A DNA stretch of 64,000 nt from Bradyrhizobium sp. AUGA SZCCT0176 (GTDB lineage Bacteria > Pseudomonadota > Alphaproteobacteria > Rhizobiales > Xanthobacteraceae). Positions within the stretch are counted from its first letter, which is position 1. Each line of letters opens with the position of its first letter. Of the stretch, positions 15,567-23,567 are shown in pieces. The position numbers and the translations under genes were made by a program. Below the pieces are notes generated by a model. It was not told where the DNA came from. It saw only the letters and a program-made list of their open reading frames with translations, and did no database searches. Location: positions 1-64,000 of the forward strand of contig NZ_JAFCMB010000011.1 in NCBI RefSeq assembly GCF_018130145.1. The letters are read 5' to 3'.

Positions 15567-16655
15567 TCAACCCTGCGGGTTGCGCGCCATGAAGCTGTCG
15601 TAGCCGAGTTCGGCGACCTGGAACCACTGGTAGCCGTTGCTGGTGAAGCCGTTCAGCGAGTCCAGAACCTTCTTGAAGTTCGGGTTGGTCGCCGACGTCT
15701 CGGCATAAATCTCCTTGGTCGCCTTCAGGCATGCCTGCATGATCGGCGGCGAGAAGCTGTGCAGCTTGGTGCCACCGGCGAGCAGCTTTTTGAGTGACGG
15801 CGGATTGAGCTGATCGTACTTCGCCATCATCCAGCTGTTGGCGGACTGCCCTGCCAGCTCGAGCACGGTTTGATAGTATTTCGGCAGCGTGTTCCACTTT
15901 TCCAGGTTGACGATGCCGAGCAGCATCGGACCGCCTTCCCACCAACCGGGATAGTAATAATGCGGGGCGACCTTGTTGAAGCCGAGCTTCTCGTCGTCAT
16001 AGGGGCCGACCCATTCCGCCGCGTCGATCGTGCCTTTTTCGAGCGCGGGATAGATGTCGCCGCCGGCCAGCTGCTGCGGCACGACGCCCAGTTTCTGCAT
16101 GACGCGGCCGGCGAAGCCGCCGATGCGCATCTTCAGTCCCTTCAGGTCGTCGACGGTGTTGATCTCCTTGCGGAACCAGCCGCCCATCTGGCAGCCGGTA
16201 TTGCCGGCCAGAAACGACGTGACGTTATAGCTCTTGTAGAACTCGTTCAGCAGCTCCCTGCCGCCGCCCTGCATGTACCAGGCCTGGTTGAGGCGCTGGT
16301 TGGGTCCGAACGGCACCGCCGTGCCGAACGCAAATGTCGGGTCCTTGCCGAAGTAATAGTAGGACGCGGTATGTCCCATCTCGACGGTACCGTTCTGCAC
16401 GGCATCAAGAACCTGTAGACCCGGAACGATTTCACCTCCGGCAAAGGTCTGGAGCTGGAATTTGTTGTCGGTGGCTTCGGCAACCTGCTTGGCCATCACC
16501 TCGACCCCGCCCCACAGCGTGTCGAGCGATTTCGGCCAGCTCGCCGTCAGCCGCCATTTGATTTCCGGCATCGATTGCGCGATCGCGGGCGCCGCCAGAG
16601 TTGCGGCACCTGCGGCGCCAATACCTGTGACCTTGAGAAAATCTCTTCTTTTCAT
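15567..16655 (-). CDS. TRAP solute-binding protein (DctP type) 1
   Basis: A 362-residue periplasmic binding protein. The N-terminus MKRRDFLKVTGIGAAGAATL is a Tat signal (RRDFLK) with a cut likely after PAIAQ, which is usual for the FcbT1/TakP-like DctP subgroup. The conserved carboxylate-binding Arg lies in the MRIGGFAG region, and ALEKGTIDAAEWVGPYDDEK is typical of the family. An ATG at 16655 with AGGA upstream is chosen over a longer frame. It is a close paralogue of the protein at 16814, same length and motifs. It sits convergent to dctQM, with which it probably works. Confidence 0.92.
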   Translation of the reverse strand: MKRRDFLKVTGIGAAGAATLAAPAIAQSMPEIKWRLTASWPKSLDTLWGGVEVMAKQVAEATDNKFQLQTFAGGEIVPGLQVLDAVQNGTVEMGHTASYYYFGKDPTFAFGTAVPFGPNQRLNQAWYMQGGGRELLNEFYKSYNVTSFLAGNTGCQMGGWFRKEINTVDDLKGLKMRIGGFAGRVMQKLGVVPQQLAGGDIYPALEKGTIDAAEWVGPYDDEKLGFNKVAPHYYYPGWWEGGPMLLGIVNLEKWNTLPKYYQTVLELAGQSANSWMMAKYDQLNPPSLKKLLAGGTKLHSFSPPIMQACLKATKEIYAETSATNPNFKKVLDSLNGFTSNGYQWFQVAELGYDSFMARNPQG

Positions 16656-16763
16656 GGAATCCTGCCCTTGTGGATGTGTGTCCGATAGCCTTCTTGCCGA
16701 GGCTTTGGCGGCACCATGGAACATCCGGTTCCCGATTTCCATCCCGAACTGCAGGGCGTAACG

Positions 16764-16797
16764 CAAAAAGCCCGGCCTCCTCGCGGAGACCGGGCTT
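16764..16797 (-). terminator. Terminator downstream of dctP 2
   Basis: On the minus strand AAGCCCGGTCTCC pairs with GGAGGCCGGGCTT around GCGA (13 bp, one G-T pair), followed by TTTTGCG. It lies 17 bases beyond the stop at 16814 and separates the two dctP genes into different transcripts, unless it is leaky. Confidence 0.85.
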
Positions 16798-16813
16798 GCT
16801 TGTGCGACTTAGA

Positions 16814-17902
16814 TCAGCCGCGCGTGCGCGAGCGGATCATGAAGCTGTCGAAGGTGTATTCGGCAACCTGCCACCACAGATACTGGTCGGAGCGGTAGGC
16901 CTGCATCGAATCGATCGTCTTCTTGAAGTCGGCATTCTTGGCCGACAGTTCGGCCCACAGCTCGTTGGTCGCCTTCAGGCAGGCTTCCAGCACTTCGTTG
17001 GTGAAGGGGCGGAGCTGGGTGCCGCCGGCGACCAGACGCTTCAAGGCTGCCGGATTGAGCATGTCATAGCGTTCGTTCATCCAGCCGTTGGCGTGCGCCG
17101 CAGCGTTGGTGAGGATCGCCTGATAGTTCTTCGGCAGCGAATTCCACTTCTCCAGATTGGTGAAGGCGTGGACCATCGGGCCGCCTTCCCAGAAGCCGGG
17201 GTAATAATAGAACTTCGCGACCTTCTGGAAGCCGAGCTTTTCGTCGTCATAAGGACCGACCCACTCGGCGGCGTCGATGGTGCCTTTTTCCAGCGCCGGG
17301 TAGATGTCGCCGCCGGCGATCTGTTGCGGCACGACGCCGACCTTCTGCAACACCTGACCGGCGATACCGCCGATGCGGAATTTGAGGCCCGACAGATCGG
17401 CGACCGTCTTGATCTCCTTGCGGAACCAGCCGCCCATCTGGGTGCCGGTGTTGCCGCAAGGGAAACCGATCACGCCGAACTTCTTGAAGAACTCGTTGCC
17501 GAGTTCCCCACCGCCACCCTGCGACCACCAGGAGTTCTGCTGGCGTGCGTTCAGGCCGAACGGGACCGACGCATAGATCGCAAAGGTCGGATCCTTGCCG
17601 ACGTAATAATAGGAGACGGTGTGGCACATCTCGACCGTGCCGTTGGAAGTGGCGTCGAGCGCCTGCAGACCGGGAACGACCTCGCCCGCGGCGAAGACCT
17701 GGATCTGGAATTTGTTGTCGGTCATTTCGGCGACATATTTCGACAGCTGGTCAGCACCGCCGTAAATCGTGTCGAGCGACTTCGGGAAGCTCGACGTCAA
17801 GCGCCATTTGATTTCAGGCGAGGATTGCGCGATCGCCGGCGAGGCAACGGCGGTCGCGGCAGCACCGGCCGCTGAAACTTTCAAAAAATCACGACGCTTC
17901 AT
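16814..17902 (-). CDS. TRAP solute-binding protein (DctP type) 2
   Basis: A 362-residue Tat-exported binding protein (MKRRDFLKVSAAGAAATAVA, cut likely after PAIAQ). It is clearly paralogous to the product of 15567: both share KSLDT, GTVEM-HT-SYYY-GKDPTFA, MGGWFRKEI, VGVVPQQ-AGGDIYPALEKGTIDAAEWVGPYDDEKLGF. AAGGAGATGCC upstream is a strong ribosome site, better than that of copy 1. The differences are in the pocket-lining segment around QGGGGELGNEFFKKF, so the two may offer different ligands to the same permease. Substrate unknown. Confidence 0.92.
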   Translation of the reverse strand: MKRRDFLKVSAAGAAATAVASPAIAQSSPEIKWRLTSSFPKSLDTIYGGADQLSKYVAEMTDNKFQIQVFAAGEVVPGLQALDATSNGTVEMCHTVSYYYVGKDPTFAIYASVPFGLNARQQNSWWSQGGGGELGNEFFKKFGVIGFPCGNTGTQMGGWFRKEIKTVADLSGLKFRIGGIAGQVLQKVGVVPQQIAGGDIYPALEKGTIDAAEWVGPYDDEKLGFQKVAKFYYYPGFWEGGPMVHAFTNLEKWNSLPKNYQAILTNAAAHANGWMNERYDMLNPAALKRLVAGGTQLRPFTNEVLEACLKATNELWAELSAKNADFKKTIDSMQAYRSDQYLWWQVAEYTFDSFMIRSRTRG

Positions 17903-18088
17903 TCAGGCATCTCCTTAAAGGCGGGGGCGTTTCCCAATTTCCGCGAGCGATCCTCCGGCGGGGCGAATTCCACGTCATCCGGGGCGCTCTGGCGGGGGCG
18001 CTTTAACATGGAAGTTGGCTAACGAAAACGCGACAAAGGCATGACTGCACTGATTAAACGAAAGTCTCAGGCAAGCAGAATAAGGCCC

Positions 18089-19252
18089 TCAGGCGGCTGC
18101 ATTTGCGCCCTGAAGCTGGTCGCGGACCTTGGTACCGATTTCGCGGTAGATGGCGGCGTGCGGACCGTCCGGCTCGCTCGCCACCACAGGGTTACCGGAG
18201 TCCGAGGTGGTGCGAATCGACATGTGCAGCGGGATCTCCCCCAAAAACGGCACACCCAGCCGCTCGGCCTCGTGCCGCGCCCCGCCATGACCGAAAATGT
18301 CCGACCGGGTGCCGCAATGCGGGCACTGGAAATAGCTCATGTTCTCGACGATGCCGAGCACGGGCACGTTGACCTTCTTGAACATGGCAAGGCCGCGCCG
18401 CGCGTCGATCAAGGAGAGATCCTGCGGGGTCGAGATGATGACCGCCCCCTTCAGCGGCACGTTCTGCGCCAGGGTCAGTTGCGCGTCGCCGGTGCCGGGC
18501 GGCATGTCGACGACGAGAATGTCGAGCGTGCCCCATGCCACGTCGCGCAGCATCTGGGTGATCGCCGACATCACCATCGGTCCGCGCCAGATCATCGCGG
18601 TCTCTTCCTCGACCAGGAAGCCGATCGACATGATGGAGAGACCGAAGCGTTCGATCGGAATCATTTTCCGATCGTCGTTCAGTTTCGGCTTCTCGTGAAT
18701 GCCGGTCAGCCGCGGCACCGAGGGGCCGTAAATATCGGCATCCAGCAGGCCGACGCGCAGGCCGAGATCGCGCAGGCCGAGCGCAAGATTGAGCGCCGTG
18801 GTCGACTTGCCGACGCCGCCTTTGCCCGAGGCCACCGCGATCACGGCCGCAACGCCCGGAATTTCGGCTTGCCTGGACATCGGCGACGCCGGGCTTTGCG
18901 GCGGCTTATGCGCCGATACCGGCTGCACGCCGTGGGCGTGGCGATGCTGATGCGGTGGCGGTGGCGGCGAAGACGCCGCGCCTGATGACGGCGAAGCCGC
19001 ACCGGGCTTGCGCTCGGCGGTTAGCGCGATCATCGCCACGCTGACACCAGGAATGGCGCGAACCGCGGCTTCCGCCTGCGCCCGCACGCTTTCCCATGCG
19101 CGGGCCTCCGCGGCGTCGACATTGATGGAGAAGAACACCTTGCCGTCGGTGGCCGTGATCGCCGACAGCACATTGGCATTGGTCAAGGCGACGCCGCGCG
19201 GCGAAGCCACCTTGGCCAAGGCATCGAGAACCTGTTGCTGCGTTACGCTCAC
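18089..19252 (-). CDS. apbC: Mrp/ApbC-type iron-sulfur carrier ATPase
   Basis: A 387-residue cytoplasmic P-loop protein that carries and delivers [4Fe-4S] clusters to apo-enzymes. An N-terminal MIP18/DUF59 domain (about residues 1-85) is joined by a Pro/His-rich linker to the MinD-like ATPase with the deviant Walker A ASGKGGVGKST near residue 140. The conserved CPHC pair (FQCPHCG) lies near residue 315 and holds the bridging cluster. GTG at 19252 is the likely start, with AGGAGA 8 bases upstream. A long ATG-less extension exists in frame but crosses a repeat. Useful clients in this window include MoaA and LipA, but the locus itself is solitary. Confidence 0.93.
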   Translation of the reverse strand: MSVTQQQVLDALAKVASPRGVALTNANVLSAITATDGKVFFSINVDAAEARAWESVRAQAEAAVRAIPGVSVAMIALTAERKPGAASPSSGAASSPPPPPHQHRHAHGVQPVSAHKPPQSPASPMSRQAEIPGVAAVIAVASGKGGVGKSTTALNLALGLRDLGLRVGLLDADIYGPSVPRLTGIHEKPKLNDDRKMIPIERFGLSIMSIGFLVEEETAMIWRGPMVMSAITQMLRDVAWGTLDILVVDMPPGTGDAQLTLAQNVPLKGAVIISTPQDLSLIDARRGLAMFKKVNVPVLGIVENMSYFQCPHCGTRSDIFGHGGARHEAERLGVPFLGEIPLHMSIRTTSDSGNPVVASEPDGPHAAIYREIGTKVRDQLQGANAAA

Positions 19253-19272
19253 CGCACGTCTCCTGGAGCCTT

Positions 19273-19296
19273 CGGTTCTGATGAACATCAGAACCG
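19273..19296. repeat. Hairpin repeat (CGGTTCTGAT family), copy 2, short form
   Basis: CGGTTCTGAT (19273-19282) and ATCAGAACCG (19287-19296) are exact inverted copies around GAAC. It lies immediately upstream of apbC and shares its stem with copies 1 and 3. The tail module is absent or too diverged to see. Confidence 0.65.
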
Positions 19297-19327
19297 GGGC
19301 CCTCTTAGAGCGTTGCAGCCCAAAAGG

Positions 19328-19765
19328 CTACCTTGCTCCGACGTCGTCCCGGCGTTCGGCCGGGGCCACGACCCCGCCCTCCTTGGCGGCCTCATAGTTC
19401 AATTCGACCATGACGCCGTTGGGATCCGTGACGAAGATCTGCCAGAGATCGCCGCCGGGAACCTGACGCGAGTCGAATTCCGTTCCTTTGGATTTGAGCC
19501 GCTGCTGCATGCCGGCAAAGCCCGTGCTGGCGAAGGCGACGTGATGGACCACGCCGGAGTCAGGCTTTTGGGGCTCGTCGGTCTTGGAAATATCGACCAG
19601 GTGCACCACCGCCTTGCCCTCCGAATACATCCACGCGCCGGGGAATGCGAAGTTCGGCCGGGCGCCCTTTTCCAGGCCCAGGATATCCTCGTAAAAACGG
19701 ACCGTGTCGGCGAGATTCCGGGTCCGGATGTTGAAATGATCGAGCACGCCCACGCTGACGCCCAT
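19328..19765 (-). CDS. VOC-family (glyoxalase-like) protein
   Basis: A 145-residue protein of the vicinal oxygen chelate superfamily with two beta-alpha-beta-beta-beta modules. Likely metal ligands are His10 (VLDHFNIRT), the His in VVHHVAFA near residue 76, and Glu in MVELNYE near residue 123, a spacing that fits glyoxalase or dioxygenase-like metal sites. Methylglyoxal detoxification or a ring-cleavage role cannot be distinguished. It is transcribed toward apbC with about 75 bases between them. A repeat of the CGGTTCTGAT family lies on each side. Confidence 0.8.
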   Translation of the reverse strand: MGVSVGVLDHFNIRTRNLADTVRFYEDILGLEKGARPNFAFPGAWMYSEGKAVVHLVDISKTDEPQKPDSGVVHHVAFASTGFAGMQQRLKSKGTEFDSRQVPGGDLWQIFVTDPNGVMVELNYEAAKEGGVVAPAERRDDVGAR

Positions 19766-19810
19766 GCGATCTCACTCCCTTTTTTGTGAGTTGTTTGAAC
19801 CGGGTGATCC

Positions 19811-19896
19811 TAGAGCATAATCGGTTCTGATGGAATCATAACCGACTTCTCTAGCCTCTTGTTTTGACGCGTTTTCCTGACGCGAACCGGTGTCCG
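19811..19896. repeat. Dispersed hairpin repeat (CGGTTCTGAT family), copy 3, full form
   Basis: TAGAG (19811-19815) pairs with CTCTA (19849-19853), enclosing TCGGTTCTGAT and ATCATAACCGA (one mismatch). The tail GTTTTGACGCGTTTTCCTGACGC-GAACCGG follows (19861-19890). It matches copy 1 in part order and the well-known Bradyrhizobium repeat type. Confidence 0.75.
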
Positions 19897-20049
19897 GTCG
19901 CGCCAGCCAAACGAAGGCGTTGCCCTTCATGGCGCAGAGGTTATGGTGCGGCCACCCGCCTCAGGGTTCCGCCCGGCCCTTCCCAGCTTCGGTCGAAGTC
20001 CGGCCCCCCAAAGATCAAGCCCGCAAGGGCAAACGATAAGGTAGCACAC

Positions 20050-20919
20050 ATGGCTAAAGTCGCTTTTCTCGGTCTCGGCGTGATGGGTTTCCCGATGGCG
20101 GGCCATCTGGTGAAAAAGGGCGGCCACGAGGTCACCGTTTACAACCGGACCGGAGCCAAGGCGAAGGAATGGGCGGACAAGTTCGGCGGCCGCACGGCGC
20201 CGACGCCAAAGGCCGCCGCCGAAGGTCAGGACTTCGTGATGTGCTGCGTCGGCAATGACAATGATCTGCGCGCGGTCACGATCGGCGCTGATGGCGCCTT
20301 TGCCGGCATGACGAAGGGCGCGACCTTCGTCGATCACACCACCGCGTCGGCCGAAGTCGCCCGCGAGCTCGATGCCGCCGCCACCAAAGCGGGCTTCAAA
20401 TTCATCGATGCGCCGGTGTCCGGCGGCCAAGCCGGCGCCGAAAACGGCGTCCTGACCGTGATGTGCGGCGGCGCCGCGGACGCCTATGCCGGCGCCGAGC
20501 CGGTGATCGCGGCCTATGCGCGGATGTGCAAGCTGCTGGGACCTGCCGGTTCCGGTCAGTTAACAAAGATGGTCAACCAGATCTGTATCGCGGGGCTGGT
20601 TCAGGGCCTCTCCGAAGGCATTCATTTCGCGAAAAAATCCGGCCTCGACGTCCAGGCCGTGATCGAGACCATCTCCAAGGGCGCCGCGCAGTCCTGGCAG
20701 ATGGAGAACCGCTACAAGACCATGAACGACGGCAAGTTCGATTTCGGCTTTGCAGTCGAATGGATGCGCAAGGATCTGTCGATCTGCATCGCCGAATCCC
20801 GCCGCAACGGCGCCAATCTGCCGGTCACCGCGCTGGTCGATCAGTTCTATTCCGAAGTCGAGAAAATGGGCGGCAAGCGCTGGGACACGTCGAGCCTGCT
20901 GGCAAGGCTGCAGCGCTGA
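20050..20919 (+). CDS. Beta-hydroxyacid dehydrogenase (3-hydroxyisobutyrate dehydrogenase-like)
   Basis: A 289-residue NAD(P)-dependent oxidoreductase. The N-terminal Rossmann motif is FLGLGVMGFPMAGHL, the substrate-binding signature is DAPVSGGQAGAENG near residues 120-132, and the catalytic Lys is Lys173 in TKMVNQ with Asn176. NRTGAKA after the second strand suggests NADP preference. It could act on 3-hydroxyisobutyrate, tartronate semialdehyde or succinic semialdehyde; specificity is not visible. The ATG at 20050 matches the family start, and an upstream in-frame extension is rejected. It has no operon partner; the repeat at 19811 lies just upstream. Confidence 0.9.
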   Translation: MAKVAFLGLGVMGFPMAGHLVKKGGHEVTVYNRTGAKAKEWADKFGGRTAPTPKAAAEGQDFVMCCVGNDNDLRAVTIGADGAFAGMTKGATFVDHTTASAEVARELDAAATKAGFKFIDAPVSGGQAGAENGVLTVMCGGAADAYAGAEPVIAAYARMCKLLGPAGSGQLTKMVNQICIAGLVQGLSEGIHFAKKSGLDVQAVIETISKGAAQSWQMENRYKTMNDGKFDFGFAVEWMRKDLSICIAESRRNGANLPVTALVDQFYSEVEKMGGKRWDTSSLLARLQR

Positions 20920-21013
20920 GCGAAGAGGTTAATTTAACCTCGCGTTAACGGGATTCTTTAGCTCTTTAAGTCATCGCTTAAGGATTTGGGCTCACAGATA
21001 GACAATACAAAAA

Positions 21014-21032
21014 GCCCGCGCGGTTCGCGGGC
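21014..21032. terminator. GC hairpin between the dehydrogenase and histidine kinase genes
   Basis: GCCCGCG (21014-21020) pairs with CGCGGGC (21026-21032). On the plus strand only a broken T-rich stretch follows; on the minus strand a T5 run follows but no gene is read toward it. It may end the dehydrogenase transcript or sit in the leader of the kinase gene. Confidence 0.4.
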
Positions 21033-21049
21033 AGGGTTTGTGTTGTTTA

Positions 21050-22654
21050 ATGAGTAATCCCGCAGAAAAGCCCGAGGTTGTCCAGCTTCCGGCGGACCCG
21101 CCAGTCGCCGCGCCGGTCAATACCCGGCGCGCCGCGGCGCAGCGGGTGCGCGAGGCGCGCGACCGGTTAACGTCGACCAGCGGAACCCGCCCGGCTTTCG
21201 ACACCGAACTGCTCCGGCAATATGCCCAGACCCGGATGTCGGCCTCCTACGTCGTCATGCTGCTGGTGGTTGCGACCGGTGTGCTGTTCGGCCTTTGGCT
21301 GCACCCGATCGCGGCTTTGGCCTGGACCTTCGGCATGCTGTGCATCCATGCCGTCATCATCCGCAATTGCCGGAGATTCCTGGCGGTGCAGCCCTCGCTC
21401 GTCGCCACCCGCAAATGGCGCACGCGTTTTGTGCTGCTCGACCTGCTCTACGGCCTGTGCTGGACCGCGATCCTGATCCACCCCGCCGGCCTCGACGTCG
21501 TCTCGAACACGATGATGATGTTCCTGATGCTGCTGGTGATCGCGGTGTCGAGCATGCTCGCGGCCAGCCTGCCGATCGCGGCGCTGGCGGCCACCGCGCC
21601 GGTGACGGCCGCGATCGCGCTGAATTTCGTGCTGGGCGGCACCTTCGACACTTACGCGCTCGCCATGCTGGCGCTGGCCGCCGAAGGCTATTTCGCGCTG
21701 CTCGCCCATCGCCTGCACTCGACGACGCTGGCGACGCTGGAGGCGCGCGCCGAAAAGGATGCGCTGATCGGCGAGCTCGAGCAGGCCAAGGCGATCTCCG
21801 ACGAGGCGCGGCATCGCGCCGAATCCGCCAACGTCGCCAAGTCGCGCTTCCTCGCGCAGATGAGCCACGAATTGCGCACGCCGCTGAACGCGATCCTCGG
21901 ATTCTCCGAGGTGATGAAGAGCGAAATTTTTGGCGCGCACACCGTGCCGGTCTACAAGGAATATTCCGCCGACATCCATAATTCGGGCGTCCACCTGCTC
22001 AACCTCATCAATGAGATCCTCGATCTGTCGCGGATCGAGGCCGGCCGCTATGAACTCAACGAGGAAGCGGTGTCGCTGGTGCATGTCGTCGCCGACTGCC
22101 ATCATCTCTTGAAACTGCGCGCCACCAGCCGCGGCATCACCATCCACGAAGTGTTCGAACAGGGCATGCCGCGGATCTGGGGTGATGAGCGCGCCACCCG
22201 TCAGATCGTGCTCAATTTGTTGTCGAACTCGATCAAGTTCACCCCGCAAGGCGGCGATATCTGGCTGAAGGTCGGCTGGACCGCGTCCGGCGGCCAGTAT
22301 CTGAGCGTCAAGGACACCGGCTCCGGCATTGCCGAAGACGAAATCCCGATCGTGCTGGCGTCGTTCGGGCAGGGCTCCAACTCGATCAAGTCGGCCGAAC
22401 AGGGCGCGGGGCTGGGACTGCCGATCGCAAAAAGCCTGATCGACATGCATGGCGGCACCTTCACGCTGAAATCGAAGCTGCGGATCGGCACCGAAGTCAT
22501 CGTCACCTTCCCGCCGGAGCGCGTGATGTCGGCGCTGGCGCCGATGGCCGAAGAGGCCCCGCCCCTGCAGCCGGAGCCCGTCATCATTGCGACCGCCGAC
22601 GAGAAGCGCCGGGCGCGCCACAAACCGATCATGAGCGCCGGAACAGGACTGTAA
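21050..22654 (+). CDS. Membrane histidine kinase, DivJ/PleC/PdhS-like
   Basis: A 534-residue sensor kinase. Residues 65-220 contain about six hydrophobic helices and no periplasmic domain of size, so sensing is probably intramembrane or cytoplasmic. A coiled linker (225-265) leads to the H-box FLAQMSHELRTPLN (His273), followed by ILGFSEVMKSEIFGAHTVP, a DHp type shared with DivJ, PleC and PdhS, which control the CtrA cell-cycle pathway through DivK. The catalytic domain has N, G1 (DTGSGIAEDE) and G2 (GAGLGLPIAKSL) boxes. No response regulator gene is adjacent, which is usual for that group. The link to the cell cycle is inference. Confidence 0.88.
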   Translation: MSNPAEKPEVVQLPADPPVAAPVNTRRAAAQRVREARDRLTSTSGTRPAFDTELLRQYAQTRMSASYVVMLLVVATGVLFGLWLHPIAALAWTFGMLCIHAVIIRNCRRFLAVQPSLVATRKWRTRFVLLDLLYGLCWTAILIHPAGLDVVSNTMMMFLMLLVIAVSSMLAASLPIAALAATAPVTAAIALNFVLGGTFDTYALAMLALAAEGYFALLAHRLHSTTLATLEARAEKDALIGELEQAKAISDEARHRAESANVAKSRFLAQMSHELRTPLNAILGFSEVMKSEIFGAHTVPVYKEYSADIHNSGVHLLNLINEILDLSRIEAGRYELNEEAVSLVHVVADCHHLLKLRATSRGITIHEVFEQGMPRIWGDERATRQIVLNLLSNSIKFTPQGGDIWLKVGWTASGGQYLSVKDTGSGIAEDEIPIVLASFGQGSNSIKSAEQGAGLGLPIAKSLIDMHGGTFTLKSKLRIGTEVIVTFPPERVMSALAPMAEEAPPLQPEPVIIATADEKRRARHKPIMSAGTGL

Positions 22655-22699
22655 CTGGAGCGCTTGCGCAAACCACCGAAAGCATTTCACACTCCCTGA

Positions 22700-22903
22700 A
22701 TGAGCAAAGAAACGCCGTGTATCGCAGTCTGCATGATGGACCCCAAAACCAAACTCTGCTTCGGCTGCGGACGAACGCTGCCGGAAATCGCGCAATGGCA
22801 CCGCATGGACAGCGCGGAGCGGCTGGCCGTGATGGCAGGATTGCCGGCCCGCATGGCAGAGGCCGGCCTGGCGCAGATCGCGGAGCGTCCGACGTCCAGC
22901 TGA
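22700..22903 (+). CDS. DUF1289 small Cys-rich protein
   Basis: A 67-residue protein with four conserved cysteines arranged as TPCIAVC and LCFGCGRT, followed by EIAQWHRM, the signature of DUF1289, which probably binds a metal (zinc or an iron-sulfur cluster). No function is established. It lies 45 bases after the kinase stop and 31 bases before the protease-like gene, on the same strand, so the three genes may form a transcript. Confidence 0.85.
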   Translation: MSKETPCIAVCMMDPKTKLCFGCGRTLPEIAQWHRMDSAERLAVMAGLPARMAEAGLAQIAERPTSS

Positions 22904-22934
22904 TCGATCGCAGGACTGCCCAGGGGGGCGCGCG

Positions 22935-23507
22935 ATGAGCCGCATCCTGCTCGTCCTGATCATGCTCGCCGCCACCGCCGGCGCCGTCGTTGCTTACGGC
23001 GACCCCGAACAGATCGCACGCGCCAGCGATTCAGTCTCGCAGATGCTGCGGCGGCACAGCCCGCAGCCGGCGCCCGCGGTACAGATCGCGCGCGGCCAGG
23101 CCGGCGAGTTCGCGCTGCATGCCAAGATCAACGGCGTCAAGGCGCCGATGGTGATCGACACCGGCGCGACCTCGGTGGTGCTGACCTGGGAAACCGCGAA
23201 AGCGATCGGGCTGCCGCTCGAGATGCTCGAATACAATGTCGACGTCGAAACCGTGGGCGGGCACACCAAGGCGGCGCGGCTGACGCTCGACCGTCTCGCG
23301 GTCGGTCACCTCGTCGAGAAATCGGTCCCGGCGCTGGTGGTGCAGCGCGGGCAGATGAAAACCAACCTGCTCGGCATGAGCTTTCTGGATCGCCTGGAAA
23401 GCTGGGGCGTAAAGGCCGACCAGCTGATGCTGCACGGCTATCCCGACGTGACGGGCAGCGTCAGCCCCCCGCGCCGCCCCCGGCGCGACCGCGCGGCTGC
23501 CAACTAG
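22935..23507 (+). CDS. Retropepsin-like aspartic protease, clan AA (TIGR02281 type)
   Basis: A 190-residue protein. An N-terminal hydrophobic segment (residues 3-20) serves as signal anchor, so the domain faces the periplasm. The catalytic motif MVIDTGATSVVLT (Asp75) is the D-T-G of retropepsins; such proteins dimerise to form the active site. LLGMSFLDRLESW near residue 140 is the conserved second-half motif of the family. The C-terminus is Arg/Pro-rich. Family members are common in Alphaproteobacteria, often next to DUF1289 genes as here, and their substrates are unknown. Confidence 0.88.
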   Translation: MSRILLVLIMLAATAGAVVAYGDPEQIARASDSVSQMLRRHSPQPAPAVQIARGQAGEFALHAKINGVKAPMVIDTGATSVVLTWETAKAIGLPLEMLEYNVDVETVGGHTKAARLTLDRLAVGHLVEKSVPALVVQRGQMKTNLLGMSFLDRLESWGVKADQLMLHGYPDVTGSVSPPRRPRRDRAAAN

Positions 23508-23567
23508 CGCGGTCGCATCGCGCGGCCCGCCGGCGCCTTGCGGATGGGTGGCTCGGCTGCGTGCGGG

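Noticed and set aside
21167..22975. A 602-codon open frame on the minus strand
   Set aside because: Antisense to the histidine kinase gene, whose motifs are unmistakable; low-complexity Arg/Gln/His translation.
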